From NCBI GenBank assembly GCA_963575745.1, contig CAUYUJ010014334.1, forward strand, positions 166,575 through 230,574: 64,000 nt of DNA. The letters run 5' to 3'. Shown piece after piece: positions 44,636-55,145 of the stretch. Both the position numbers and the translations under genes were made by a program. A model generated the notes under the pieces. That model was not told where the DNA came from. It saw only the letters and a list, made by a program, of their open reading frames with translations, and did not search any database. The first letter of the stretch is position 1, and each line of letters begins with the position of its first letter. The stretch comes from Prorocentrum cordatum. Taxonomy: Eukaryota; Sar; Dinophyceae; Prorocentrales; Prorocentraceae.

Positions 44636-45439
44636 CTCGCTGGAAACACACGAAACGCGGCGCGCGCTCGTGGATCTCTGCTGGTCGTAACGGGCGTGGT
44701 TGACGCAGGCCTCGCCGGTGCAGTCCGTGGAGGGCAGCACCAGGTTGCCGCTGCCGGAGTCGAACACGACGTCGAACCACTGGGGAGGGGTGCCGATCGC
44801 GACCTTGCCGAAGTAGGCCGTCTTGTGAGACACGGCGGCCTCCGTCGTGCCGTGAACCGCGCGGCGGCGCCCTCGGAGGTCGAACTTGGCAGCGGCTCTC
44901 TTGCGGCGGTACCCGCGGAGGTCGAACTCGAGGGCGGTCCGCTGGGTCCTCTTGCGGCGGTCCGCGCTGCCATCCGCGGTCGCGTTGGCCGCGGCGTTAA
45001 AGCTGCTGTGCGTGGCCTCCCTCCGGACGCTGTCCACCTCCAGGGCAGCCGCACCAACGGTCTTGGCAGAAGCACCGACGGTCTTGGAGGTCTCCTGCGC
45101 AGCTGCGCCTGAAGTCCTGCTGGGGCGGCGAACATATCCATGCCCATGCCTTCGAAGTCTGGGCACCGAGGCGCGATCCCGTGGACACGTGATCCCAAGG
45201 ATCCGGCCCGCGCGGGAAAGCCGCGCAAAAAGACGCCCCGCATCCGTGGGGTCGCGGCCGAGAAATGCGGACCACAAGGCCATCGACGTGGATAATGTTC
45301 CCGCCCCACGAGTCCTGATGAATTTCTGTTCCTTGATGGCCTTCCTGAAAAGCTGCACCGACGTCGCCACCTTCGCGGCTTCGGCGTGCAGAAGAGATCC
45401 GATAACAATCGCGCACAAAGCGGACGCCCTGGCCAGCAT
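44636..45439 (-). CDS. pepsin-type aspartic protease 1, exon 1 (signal, propeptide, first Asp)
   Basis: I choose the Met at 45439 because MLARASALCAIVIGSLLHAE looks like a signal peptide; another Met lies 33 codons upstream. Residues 22-205 are a basic propeptide with two FDLRG repeats (about 172 and 187). Then YFGKVAIGTPPQWFDVVF leads to DSGSGNLVLPS, the first catalytic loop, Asp at about 227; most relatives have DTGS. CTGEAC follows and fits the small disulfide loop of A1 proteases. The exon end is uncertain: CGC followed by GTTTCG (end 44657) and GAG followed by GCCTCT (end 44636, GC donor) both keep phase 0. The propeptide could hide a small intron. Without cleavage the product would be an inactive secreted precursor. 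Confidence 0.8.
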
Positions 45440-45891
45440 CCTGCTAGGCCAAAACAACACAGTCCCTGAAAAACATATGAAAGACGTACGGTAGGGTCGT
45501 GCGCAGACGTGCCACCAACTCGAGCCGAGATCGAACAACAGGCCCGCGATAAAAATAGGCTGCCCCAGCTGATATCACGACGGCCCGGGAAGCCCCCGAG
45601 GCGGCCCAAGAGAGCCACGCGAGGACCCAAAGCAGGGCCCGAAGAGGCCAATATCATTGATTGTGTGCTGTTCTTCGAGAACGTTGGCGTTTTCGGCTTC
45701 TCGAGTCCCCTGCAGCTCCCACCGTCCTAGAGGCCTCCTAGATGGCCCCAAGACGGGCAAAGAAAGCCCCAACTGGCCTTGTAATCATCCTCCAAGGCGG
45801 CCCCAAGAGAGTCACTATGGCGTCTAGACGGCCAGGGACGGCAACGAAAAAAGCCGAGCTGGCCAAAGAAGGTCACTGGAGGAACCCAGGT
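45440..45891. other. upstream region of protease gene 1 with a short CCAAGAGG array
   Basis: A short array (45590-45650) and an AT-richer spacer (45650-45720) of the type seen in other arrays. No promoter motif could be recognised; none is well defined for dinoflagellates. Confidence 0.4.
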
Positions 45892-46133
45892 CTCTTAGAT
45901 GGGGTCGGAGTGAATGGGGTGGGAGGATCGCGCCGCATCGCCGATGCATCGGCGATACAGCGGCTATGCACCGGGGATGCATCAGCGATGCACCGGCGAC
46001 GCTTCGTCGACGTCGGCGATGCATCGGCGACGTCGACGTGAAGCAACTCGGGCCCCGCATCGAGCCGCATCGCCGATGCTTCGGCGATGCGGCGCGATCC
46101 TCCGACACAATCTTCTCGGACCCCATCTAGGAG
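45892..46133. mobile_element. foldback repeat, GCATCGCCGA family, copy 2
   Basis: The left end reads TTAGATGGGGTCGGAG and then GGAGGATCGCGCCGCATCGC. The reversed right end reads CTAGATGGGGTCCGAG and then GGAGGATCGCGCCGCATCGC. The inside is full of GATGCATCGGCGAT variants. It lies about 450 bases upstream of the protease gene 1 start codon. No target duplication is clear. Confidence 0.7.
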
Positions 46134-46351
46134 GCCTAGAAAGACGGCCTCAGAGGGCCCCATCGACGGCCTCAGAGGGCCCCGAGACGACCCCATGACG
46201 GCCCCAAAGAGACCCCTAGACCTATGTGCCCTACCCGGGGCGCGCAGACGAGGGCACGGCGCACCGATTGCTGCTTCGAGCGAGATGTGGGGGCAGCCAA
46301 GGGCGAGGTCCTGCATCCTCAGGGCCGTATCTGCCATAGCTGAACGAGCTA

Positions 46352-46520
46352 GGGTGGGGGCATTGGATAAGGAACCCTTTGGATAAGGAGTGCAGGGTCT
46401 GGAGGCCCGTGGAACTCCAATCGAGGCTTGGCCATGGATATCACCACCGCCCTCACTGGATAAGGAATCCTCCAGGGTCTGCAGCCTCATGGGCACATTC
46501 CTTAGCCAATGCCCCCACCG
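46352..46520. mobile_element. foldback element with 15-bp flanking direct repeats
   Basis: The ends GGGTGGGGGCATTGGATAAG and, reversed, CGGTGGGGGCATTGGCTAAG are near-identical terminal inverted repeats. The element is bracketed by perfect copies of TAGCTGAACGAGCTA at 46337-46351 and 46521-46535. No coding capacity. Confidence 0.75.
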
Positions 46521-46807
46521 TAGCTGAACGAGCTATGCGGTGTCCCTGGTCGGCTGGCCGCGGCCGTCAGCTGAGCTGGCCGATAAGACACAAGTCCGCC
46601 AAGACTGGCGGACGAAACAAGCGCAACGCCAGATGCTTCGGGCTCGGGGGCTGCCGGAACTCCGGCTGCCTGAGCTCCTGCTTCCGGGGGTTGGGAACGA
46701 GGGGATGCGAAAGCCAGCGCACGACACATGGTAAGAATGAGTACTCCGCAGCGGGAGGGCCGCAGACGCAGGCGTTCCCTACGGCTGACCGCTTCTCCAT
46801 GATACTC

Positions 46808-46987
46808 TACAGTCGGGGCGTTGACCTAAGGAACCCTAAATAAGGAATGAGGCCCCTTTTTCCCATAAGTTCAGCCTCGATTCCCCATGGAAGACCTCAG
46901 GAAAACCAGAGGTAAACTTTGAAACAAACAAGGAACACCGAGCCCCTCCCCAACGAAAAGGGTTCCTTCTTCAGGGCCCCGACTGTA
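46808..46987. mobile_element. Tc1/mariner-like MITE
   Basis: The ends are TACAGTCGGGGCGTTGACCT and, reversed, TACAGTCGGGGCCCTGAAGA, both continuing into AAGGAACCC. CAGT termini next to TA suit the Tc1/mariner superfamily, in which TA is duplicated on insertion. It is about 180 bp and non-coding. A diverged relative lies at 27634-27802. Confidence 0.75.
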
Positions 46988-47984
46988 TTCTTCGTCCGCT
47001 GAGTGGCTTCGCACGGGCCACCCTGGCAATCTGGCAAGTAGCCACGAGGGCACGGGTGTAGGAGTAGTCGAGATCCCTTCGCCCACAACGGCGGACGAGC
47101 AGCGGTGGCCCTCGTGGTGGTTCTCGTCCCTTCTGGGCTTCCTGGGGATTTCTCGTCGCCGCGGCTGGATCAATCTCGAACAACTGATCAAGATTCGGGG
47201 ATCTGCTGACATGGGTCAGTGCAAGCCTGGGTCAGTCGGGCCTTTCAGGATCCTGCAAGATCCTGCAGGATCCTGCGCGCTAGCCCGGGTCAATGCAACC
47301 CTGGCTCTGCAGGATCCTGCAAGATCTGGTGCTCTGGCTGACCCCCGTTTGTACCGATCCCCATTTCAATTTGGAGTCCCGAAACGGTGCGGTGTCAGAC
47401 CGTGGGGTGACCTCGAAATCCCCCAAGATCTCACCGCACGATCCGTCAACGCACGGTTTTGGGACCTCGGCTGCCCCAGTCGCCCGAGACGTCCTTCCCC
47501 ACCGACTCACCGCACGGTGTGGTCACCACCCCGTTTGGGGGCCCCCGACCCAAGGCTCCGGAAGGATGGGCCCGGGGAACGGTCCGGGGACCGATCTGGA
47601 GCGGATCTGGACCAGGCGAGAGAGCCGGCGTGGACTCGGCTGGCCCCTCTCCGCAGCCCGTTCCAGGGGCCGAGGCGGAGTGAACGTGAGAGCTAGGCAG
47701 AGCCTGGTATGAGCCAGCAGGCGTCTCCATGGACCTACATTGGTGAAGTTTCTTGGGGGGCCCTGCGAGGAGGGCAACGTGGTGTTCCTCCTCCCTCTCC
47801 TGGCAGCAGGCACAACGGGGGTGGCGCGAGGGGGCGACCTTCTAATGCAGGCGGGGGGGGCTGTTGAAAGGCTGGGGCCGTGTTAGGGCCTGGGGCGGAG
47901 GGCTTCTGAGAAGCAGCGCGTCTTCTTAGGAGCTACCCCGCCTTCTTAGAAAGCCGCCCCTCCAAGTTGTTCCTCATCCTCCTC
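46988..47984. other. no gene recognised
   Basis: Unique GC-rich sequence with small direct repeats of AGGATCCTGCA near 47250-47330. No domain on either strand. Confidence 0.4.
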
Positions 47985-48100
47985 CGCCTCGTCCTCCTCC
48001 TCCTCCTCCTCCTCGTCCTCCTCCTCCTCGTCCACCTGGTCCTCCTCGTTCTCCTCGTCGTCGTCGTCGTCCTCCTCCTCCTCCTGCTCCTGCTCCTCCC
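47985..48100. repeat. CCT/CGT-rich tract
   Basis: About 115 bases of CCT and CGT triplets. Confidence 0.95.
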
Positions 48101-48456
48101 CCCAAACACTCCGTGCTCATCTACCCCCTCCGCCTGCTCTCGGCAGGGGTTGCAGGGGGACGCGCGTCTCAAAGTCCCAGGGCGGCACAGCAGGCCCGCC
48201 GCCGTACATTACCCGTGTCAGAAAAGGTGGAATCAAGTCGAACATCTGATCAAACAACTTTCCGTTTCAGAAAACTGGGCCAGCTTGCCAGAGGTTTCTT
48301 CAATCAAGCCTGGGCCAATTTCTGTTGTTAGCGCTGGAGGGGCGAACGCGCTCAAGAAACTGGGCAAGCTCTCTGGCAAGCTGATCAACAAACGCTAGCC
48401 CAACTTCTCGGGATGAGGTTTAATCATCACATTCCCGACCGTATGCAGTCGCTGCA

Positions 48457-50512
48457 AATTCGCCGGCCCAACGGGCCAGAGGCGTGCTAAGATCTCCGGT
48501 AACTGGTTAAGAATAATTCTTGTTCGCGCGCGCGGGGCGGCCCCTGGGGGTCCCCCGGCGAAAAGTACCCCGACCGCAGCCCGGGAACTATTACTCAGAG
48601 ATGGTTTCCCTCCTGGGTGCGGCCTTCCACGCCCCCCGGAGCGCGCCAAGAGGGCCAAAAGAGGCCCCCAAGACGGTCCAAGAGGTCTCCGAATCACCGA
48701 ACGATCGGCCCAAGACGCCCAACACGTCGTCAAGACGGCCCAAGAGGCCTCCAAGACGTCCCAAGAGAGCCCCGACCCTTCCCAAGAGAGCCCCAAGAGG
48801 CAAACATCAATGATTTGTCTTAGGTGTGTGAAGGTTTTGGGCTTCCTCGCCTTTTCGCCTTTCCGACGCTCCAAGACGGCCCAAGAGGCCCCGAAGACCA
48901 CCCCAAGACGGCCCAAGAGGCCCCCAAGAGAGCCCCAAGACCGCCCAAGAGGGCCCCCAGACAGCCTAAAAGGCGCCCAAGAGGGCCCCAAGAGGGGCCC
49001 AAGATGGAGACCACGAACCGAGAATCCGAGCCTTCCGCTCCAAGAGGCTTCCAGGACGCCCCGAGAGGCCCCCAAGAGGCCCCAAGAGGCGCCAAGAGGC
49101 CCGAAAGAGACCCCAAAAGGCTCCAAAACGGAGCCCCAAGAGGCAAAACTCAGTGATTTCCATTAGGTTTCTGAAGGTTTTTGGCTTCCTCGCCTTTTCG
49201 CGTTTCCGACACTGCAAGACGGCCCAAGAGGACCCCAAGAAGCCCCCAAGACCACCCCAAGACGGCCCAAGAGGCCCCCAAGAGAGCCCCAAGACCGCCC
49301 AAGAGAGCTTCAAAACAGCCCAAAAGGCGCCCAACACGGCCCAAGAGGGGCCCAAAATGGAGACCACGAGCCGAGAATCCGAGCCTTCTGCTCCAAGAGG
49401 TATCCAGGACGCCCCAAGAGGCCCCCAAGAGGCCCCAAGAGGCGCCAAGAGGCCCGAAAGAAACACCAAAACGCTACAAAACGAAGCCCCAAGATACAAA
49501 CATCAGTGATTCTCTAAGGTTTTTGAAAGTTGTTGGCTTCCTCGCCTTTTCGCCTTTCCGACGCTCCAAGACGGCCCAAGAGGCCCACAAGACCACCCCA
49601 AGACGGCCCAAGAGGCCCTCAAGAGAGCCCCAAGACCGCCCAAGAGGGCCCCAAGACAGCCTAAAAGGCGCCCAAGAGGGCCCCAAGAGGAGCCCAAGAT
49701 GGAGACCACGAACCGAAAATCCGAGCCTTCCGCTTCAAGAGGCCTCCAGGACGCCCCAAGAGGACCCCAAGAGGCGCCAAGAGGCGCCAAGAGGCCCGAA
49801 AGAGACCCCAAAAGGCTCCAAAACGGAGCCCCACGAGGCAAAACTCAGTGATTGCCATTCGGTGTCTGAAGGTTTGTTGCTTCCTTTTCGCGTTTCCGAC
49901 GCTCCAAGGCGGCCCAAGAGGCCCCCAAGAAGCCCCCAAGACCACCCCAAGACGGCCCAAGAGGCCCCCAAGAGAGCCCCAAGAGAGTTTCAAGACAGCC
50001 CCAAAGGCGCCCAAGACGGCCCAAGAGGGCCCCAAGAGGAGCCCAAGATGGAGACCACGAGCCGAAAATCCGAGCCTTCCGCTCCAAGAGGCATCCAGGA
50101 CGCCCCAAGAGGCCCCCATGAGGCCCCAAGAGCCGCCACTCTCTCTCTCTCTCTCTCTTTCTCTCTTTTCCCTCTCACGTCGAGGGGCATACCTGTCGCA
50201 ACAGTTACACTGTGTTCATGGCCCCCGCATGAGCGTCCACGAGCAACGAGCCCCCACAAAGGCGCCAGGGACACCCCAGAGCGGCACAACCCAGAAGCCC
50301 CGTGGAAACACCGATTCCCCCGACACCTCCTCAGAAGGTCGACGCGAAGCTGTTTCGCGGGGGCAGCTTCAACACCACCATCCGAACGCAACGCCTCAGA
50401 AAAAAACATGCGCCGACCCCTGCAGCTCCGCACTGCCGACGACCTCCCGCCCAATCGACCGCGGTGCCTCATCGTGGGCCGGCGGAATGAGCGAAGCGAT
50501 GAAATATTTGAG
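48457..50512. mobile_element. array element with conserved head and tail, copy 2
   Basis: The head starting CGCCGGCCCAACGGGCCAGA is nearly identical to 14971-15080 for about 110 bases. The tail GGCGGAATGAGCGAAGCGAT (near 50482) matches the tail at 15333. Between them lies a large CCAAGAGGCCCC array and about 350 bases of unique sequence (50130-50480). In copy 1 the same head and tail enclose only about 270 bases, so the interior seems able to expand. Confidence 0.7.
48807..50130. repeat. higher-order repeat of about 345 bp, four units
   Basis: An AT-richer spacer (GTGATTnCCATTAGGTTTCT, then GGCTTCCTCGCCTTTTCG, then TTTCCGACGCTCC) recurs at 48807, 49151, 49505 and 49847. Each is followed by about 270 bases of CCAAGAGGCCCC units and a block containing GGAGACCACGA. 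The spacings are 344, 354 and 342. Confidence 0.85.
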
Positions 50513-50589
50513 CTACCAATGTTGCCTTGGTGTGTCCTTGGCCTGCGATTTGTCATAGATAGGAGAAAACCCACAAGACACCTGCCGTG

Positions 50590-50999
50590 ATGGCGCTGCC
50601 TTGTCCTTCTCGTCGGCTGTACTAAAGCGGACGTGCAGAAGTTCGCGGGGTGGTGAGGTGGAGAGCAGGAAAAAGCGGATAAAGTCGGAGTGTGCGTCGG
50701 GTCGGGCCACATCGGCATGGAGCCGAAGTCGAGTCGCATCGGTTGCGCCAGGATGCACGACAGCGCCACGCGGGCCTCGGGCCGCACCGGATCGCCAGGG
50801 GAATCGCCAGGAAGTCGAGGCCGAACCGGATCGAGCCGCGTGGGCTCGACACGGCAGCGCAACGGTCGCATCGAGACGGGCCCCGGCAGGAAGATGGAGG
50901 ACGCATGGGCGTCCTGCCCCGCGCCAGTGCCGCCCGGGCGCGCCTGCTCCGGCCGGGCCGCAGGGCCCCACGGCGGGCGCGCGGGGAGCCGGGGCGCGG
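50590..50999. other. 3-prime flank of protease gene 2, no feature recognised
   Basis: GC-rich unique sequence. Frames on both strands are Arg/Ala/Gly-rich without a domain. Confidence 0.4.
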
Positions 51000-52007
51000 T
51001 CACTTGCGCAGGTTGCCGCTCTGGGGGCCCCGACGCCGCCAGGGGCTCCACCTCTAACGGGCGAAGAACGGTATGACATAAGCTTGTTCGCTGTCGGGGG
51101 CGCCTGTCCCTGGGCGGCTGGAAAGTTTCTACCCTTGCTGTGGCACCGTAGGGGTATAAACTGTCCAGCCGCCCAGGGGCAGGCGCCCCCGACAGCGAAA
51201 AAGTTTATATGTTATACCGTTCTTCGCTCGCTGACACCTGCTCGAGCTCGAGTTCCGCACCGAGGCGCCCAACTGCGTCATGCTCAGCGCCGCATGCTCC
51301 GGGCCATCGCCGGGGTGCCTGGCCACCGCGAAGCCGACCTGCCTGTTCACGTTGTCGTAGACCGTATAGAACTTCTCCATGAATGGAATCCCGAAGACGA
51401 AGAGCGGTCCCTTGGGCGGGGGCACGTCGAGGGGCATCAGGGAGACCTCGCAGCCATCCGTCGTCTGATCGACATACTCTTTCGGCTCGAGGTTCAGGAT
51501 CTGGTCATTGACAACGAAGCCGAGCCTCGGCAGCTGATCGAAGTTCGAGCAGTCGGTCATTACTTGCAGCCTATTGGCCAATTCCCCGATGACATCGGAC
51601 GGCCCTGCCAATTCGGACGTCCCTGTGTCCACGGCCACGTAACATTTTTGACATATCTCCTGCGGGTGGTTGTCGATAGTGATGTCCGTGATCATCACTT
51701 CCCAATAGCCCGTATTGCGGGAAACGGGCACCCAATGGAGGTCAGACGCCATGTTGTCGCTGTTGATGCTACCGAATGTGATTTCGGAGACCTCCGAATC
51801 GGAGGCAGACAAGAAGACAGAGTATATTGTCTGGTGGAGCAGCTGTGTCACCTTTAACCTCTCCATCATGTTGAACTTTGTAGCGTGCGACATCGCAGGC
51901 AAAGACAGCCCCAATACCCCGTCAAAATCAAAGGATATGAACGGAGCATTGGACTCGTAGGTTGCGGCGATGAAGGAGCCGGGGTAGCAGACTGCGCCAA
52001 GGCAGAC
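51000..52007 (-). CDS. pepsin-type aspartic protease 2, exon 3 (C-terminal lobe, MITE-interrupted)
   Basis: The exon starts after GAGCAG at GTCTGC (VCLGAVCYPG), the same junction as gene 1. Motifs include FDGVLGLSLPAMS, YWEVMITDITI, YVAVDTGTSELAGPS with the second catalytic Asp, and PLFVFGIPFMEKFYTVYD. A 181-bp foldback transposon (51054-51234) splits the exon a few residues after NSSSSR. The present frame runs into it and stops at 51129, replacing the old 17-residue tail with about 35 new residues. The original tail and TGA (51002-51000) remain intact beyond the insertion and read WSPWRRRG to NLRK. The catalytic core is untouched, so activity could survive. Confidence 0.85.
51054..51234. mobile_element. 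181-bp foldback MITE in the last exon of protease gene 2
   Basis: The two halves are near-perfect reverse complements over about 90 bases each; the left end starts CTAACGGGCGAAGAACGGTA and the reversed right end TCAGCGAGCGAAGAACGGTA. Perfect CACCT target duplications flank it at 51049-51053 and 51235-51239. The homologous exon of gene 1 has a single CACCT and no insertion, which proves the insertion and its boundaries. Confidence 0.92.
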
Positions 52008-52300
52008 CTGCTCGTCCTCATTCATCCCTCCTGTCTGCTTGATCCAAATTCCCTCATCCTCGTTATCCCTCCACCTTCTCCTAGTTCTTCCCCAGGGACC
52101 CCCAAACCTCCAGGAACACCCTCCCGACCTCCTGGAGCCCATTAAGAAACCTGACCGGACAAGCACGGGAAGCTCCGATGCGTCAATGAGGAATCATAAG
52201 AAGAAGAAGAAGAAGGAGGACGACGACGACGAAGGAGGACGGTAATAATCCGGAGGAAAAAGACGTCGAAGAAGGGTTTTTTTTTGAGGCTGGGACCGCC
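52008..52300. other. intron 2 of protease gene 2, near the acceptor
   Basis: Purine-rich on the minus strand before the acceptor, as in gene 1. A short AAG/GAC triplet patch lies at 52196-52240. Confidence 0.5.
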
Positions 52301-52716
52301 AGGGACTATCCTGGGGGCATCATGGAGGTCTCTTGGGGGCCTGTCAGGGTCCTCTTGGGGGCTACTGGGGTCTTCTTTGGCTGTCTCGACTTTTCTGAGG
52401 GTTCCGTATGGGCTCTCCCAGGCCATCTTGGCGCCATCTTGGGCTGTCTTGGGCCCAAGATTGGAAACTCGAACTGATATGTCGAGCCCTCCGCCCCAAG
52501 GCGGCCCCCGAGATCGCCGGCAGGCCCCCAAGAAGCCCATAAAAGGCCCCAAGCAGTTCCCAGGAGGCCCAAAAGAAGCCCTGCCCAAGCGGGCCCTATG
52601 AGGCCCGAGGAGGCTTCCGAACTGCCTCCAAGACGCTCCTCAGAGGCTCCCCACGAGACCCCAATAAACATCCAAGAGGCCACTGACCCACAACCCAGGC
52701 ACGGTGGCGGGATGGG

Positions 52717-53155
52717 CCGTAGGCGTCTTCGATCCGCCGCCCCCTGTGGTCTTGCCACAGGGGTGCACGGCGTGCTGGATGTTTCAGGTTTTGGTTTTGG
52801 TTCTTTTTCTAAAAGAACTCCCCAGTGGGCTTCGGCCCGTCCCGCCGGCCACCCGCAAGTTTCCGAAAATCCATCTGTCAATGCCTTTGTTGCCCCAACT
52901 TGGCCCAAGATGGCCTCCAAGACGGCCAAGATGGCCCAAGATGGCCTCCAAGATGCTTCCAAGACGGCCAAGATGGCCTCCAAGACGGGTAAGATGGCTC
53001 CAAGATGCACCCAAGACGGCCCAAGATGGCCTCAAGATGGTCTAAGACGGCCCAAAAGGCCCGCAAAAGGCCTCCAAGACGGCCCAAGAGCCCTCCAAGA
53101 CGCCCTCCAGGAAGGCCCGAATAGGTTAAAATCATTGATTTTCCTTGTTTTTCAA
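52717..53155. repeat. recent segmental duplicate of 54291-54729
   Basis: The two stretches are essentially identical by eye over about 440 bases at a constant offset of 1574, with the first difference a 2-base indel near 53146. This includes the unique head and the first array. Confidence 0.85.
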
Positions 53156-54167
53156 GGATTTTGGCATGTTCTTCTTTTCAGCTCTCCGACGGCCCAAGAC
53201 GGCCCATGAGTCCCCAACATCGCCCCAACAGCACCCAAGAGGCCTCCAAGATGGCCCCATGACGGCCCAAGAGGCCCCCAAGAAGGCCCCAAGAGGGCCT
53301 CAAGACGGCCCAAGAGGCCTCCAAGACGCCCAAGATGGCCTCCAAGACGGCCAAGATGGCCCAAGATGGCCTCCAAGATACCTCCAAGACGGCCAAGATG
53401 GCCTCCAAGACGGGTAAGATGGCTCCAAGATGCACCCAAGACGGTCCAAGATGGCCTCAAGATGGTCTAAGACGGCCCAAAAGGCCGGCAAAAGGCCTCC
53501 AAGACGGCCCAAGAGCCCTCCAAGACGCCCTCCAGGAAGGCCCGAATAGGTTAAAATCATTGATTTTCCTCAGGCCCGAATAGGTTAAAATCATTGATTT
53601 TCCTCAGGTTTTTCAAGGATTTTGGCATGTTCTTCTTTTCAGCTCTCCGACTGCCCCAGACGGCCCATGAAGTCCCCAACATCGCCCCAACAGCACCCAA
53701 GAGGCCTCCAAGATGGCCCCATGACGGCCCAAGAGGCCCCCAAGAAGGCCCCAAGAGGGCCTCAAGACGGCCCAAGAGGCCTCCAAGACGCCCAAGATGG
53801 CCTCCAAGACGGCCAAGATGGCCCGAGATGGCCTCCAAGATGCCTCCAAGACGGCCAAAATGGCCTCCAAGACGGGTAAGATGGCTCCAAGATGCACCCA
53901 AGACGGCCCAAGATGGCCTCAAGCCCAAGACGGCCCAAGAGGTCATCGCCCCAACAGCACCCAAGAGGCCCCAAGATGGCCCCATGACGGCCCAAGAGGC
54001 CCCCAAGAAGGCCCCAAGAGGGCCTCAAGACGGCCAAAGAGGCCTCCAAGACGCCCAAGATGGCCTCCTCCTCCATATAAACCCAGAGTAGCCAAAAAGG
54101 CACTCAAGAGACCTCCTCCTCCATTCCCCCCCTTCCTATCTCTCCTCTCCTCCCCGTCCTCCCCCAC

Positions 54168-54206
54168 GTGTTCCCCGAAGGCTGTCAAGACCGATTCGGG
54201 GAACAT
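54168..54206. repeat. conserved GTGTTCCCCGAA hairpin, copy 1
   Basis: GTGTTCCCCGAA and TTCGGGGAAC pair around a short loop. The same hairpin stands before each higher-order head in this satellite. Confidence 0.7.
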
Positions 54207-54270
54207 ATGACCCAATAACTTGGCAGACCTCTGGCCACAGCAGTCGGCCGCATCGGCGCTTCCGAAAGGG

Positions 54271-54320
54271 CAGGGGGCGACGGTGATTCGCCGTAGGCGT
54301 CTTCGATCCGCCGCCCCCTG
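54271..54320. repeat. conserved 13-bp GC hairpin, copy 1
   Basis: CAGGGGGCGACGG pairs with CCGCCGCCCCCTG (one mismatch) around the constant loop containing CCGTAGGCGTCTTCGAT. Confidence 0.7.
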
Positions 54321-54729
54321 TGGTCTTGCCACAGGGGTGCACGGCGTGCTGGATGTTTCAGGTTTTGGTTTTGGTTCTTTTTCTAAAAGAACTCCCCAGT
54401 GGGCTTCGGCCCGTCCCGCCGGCCACCCGCAAGTTTCCGAAAATCCATCTGTCAATGCCTTTGTTGCCCCAACTTGGCCCAAGATGGCCTCCAAGACGGC
54501 CAAGATGGCCCAAGATGGCCTCCAAGATGCTTCCAAGACGGCCAAGATGGCCTCCAAGACGGGTAAGATGGCTCCAAGATGCACCCAAGACGGCCCAAGA
54601 TGGCCTCAAGATGGTCTAAGACGGCCCAAAAGGCCCGCAAAAGGCCTCCAAGACGGCCCAAGAGCCCTCCAAGACGCCCTCCAGGAAGGCCCGAATAGGT
54701 TAAAATCATTGATTTTCCTTAGGTTTTTC
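54291..54729. repeat. recent segmental duplicate of 52717-53155
   Basis: The partner copy. The arrays downstream (53340-53540 versus 54910-55110) are also nearly identical, so the duplicated unit is larger than the first block. Confidence 0.85.
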
Positions 54730-55145
54730 AAGGATTTTGGCATGTTCTTCTTTTCAGCTCTCCGACGGCCCAAGACGGCCCAAGAGGTCCCCAACATCGC
54801 CCCAACAGCACCCAAGAGGCCTCCAAGATGGCCCCATGACGGCCCAAGAGGCCCCCAAGAAGGCCCCAAGAGGGCCTCAAGACGGCCCAAGAGGCCTCCA
54901 AGACGCCCAAGATGGCCTCCAAGACGGCCAAGATGGCCCAAGATGGCCTCCAAGATGCCTCCAAGACGGCCAAGATGGCCTCCAAGACGGGTAAGATGGC
55001 TCCAAGATGCACCCAAGACGGTCCAAGATGGCCTCAAGATGGTCTAAGACGGCCCAAAAGGCCGGCAAAAGGCCTCCAAGACGGCCCGAGAGCCCTCCAA
55101 GACGCCCTCCAGGAAGGCCTCCAAGAAGACCTTCAAGATGCCCAC

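Larger units (their letters stand above)
28753..45439 (-). other. aspartic protease gene 1, full span (three exons)
   Basis: I join three minus-strand exons: 45439-44636, 35599-35501 and 29577-28753. All joints are in phase 0 and give a protein of about 575 residues. The order is signal peptide, propeptide, DSGS catalytic loop, flap (SITFGTGEIWG), then C-lobe with DTGTSELAG. The two catalytic Asp are about 200 residues apart, close to the pepsin spacing of 183. Intron 1 is 9.0 kb, about four fifths of it a LINE relic in the same orientation. Intron 2 is 5.9 kb and holds satellites and, upstream on the plus map, nothing else coding that I recognise. The same exon 2 / exon 3 structure in gene 2 supports the model. 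No transcript evidence is available. Confidence 0.8.

Noticed and set aside
28753-52007. Retroviral or LTR-retrotransposon protease as the source of the DTG motif
   Set aside because: The protein is a two-lobed pepsin-type enzyme with both catalytic loops, a flap exon and a signal peptide, and no integrase or gag neighbours.
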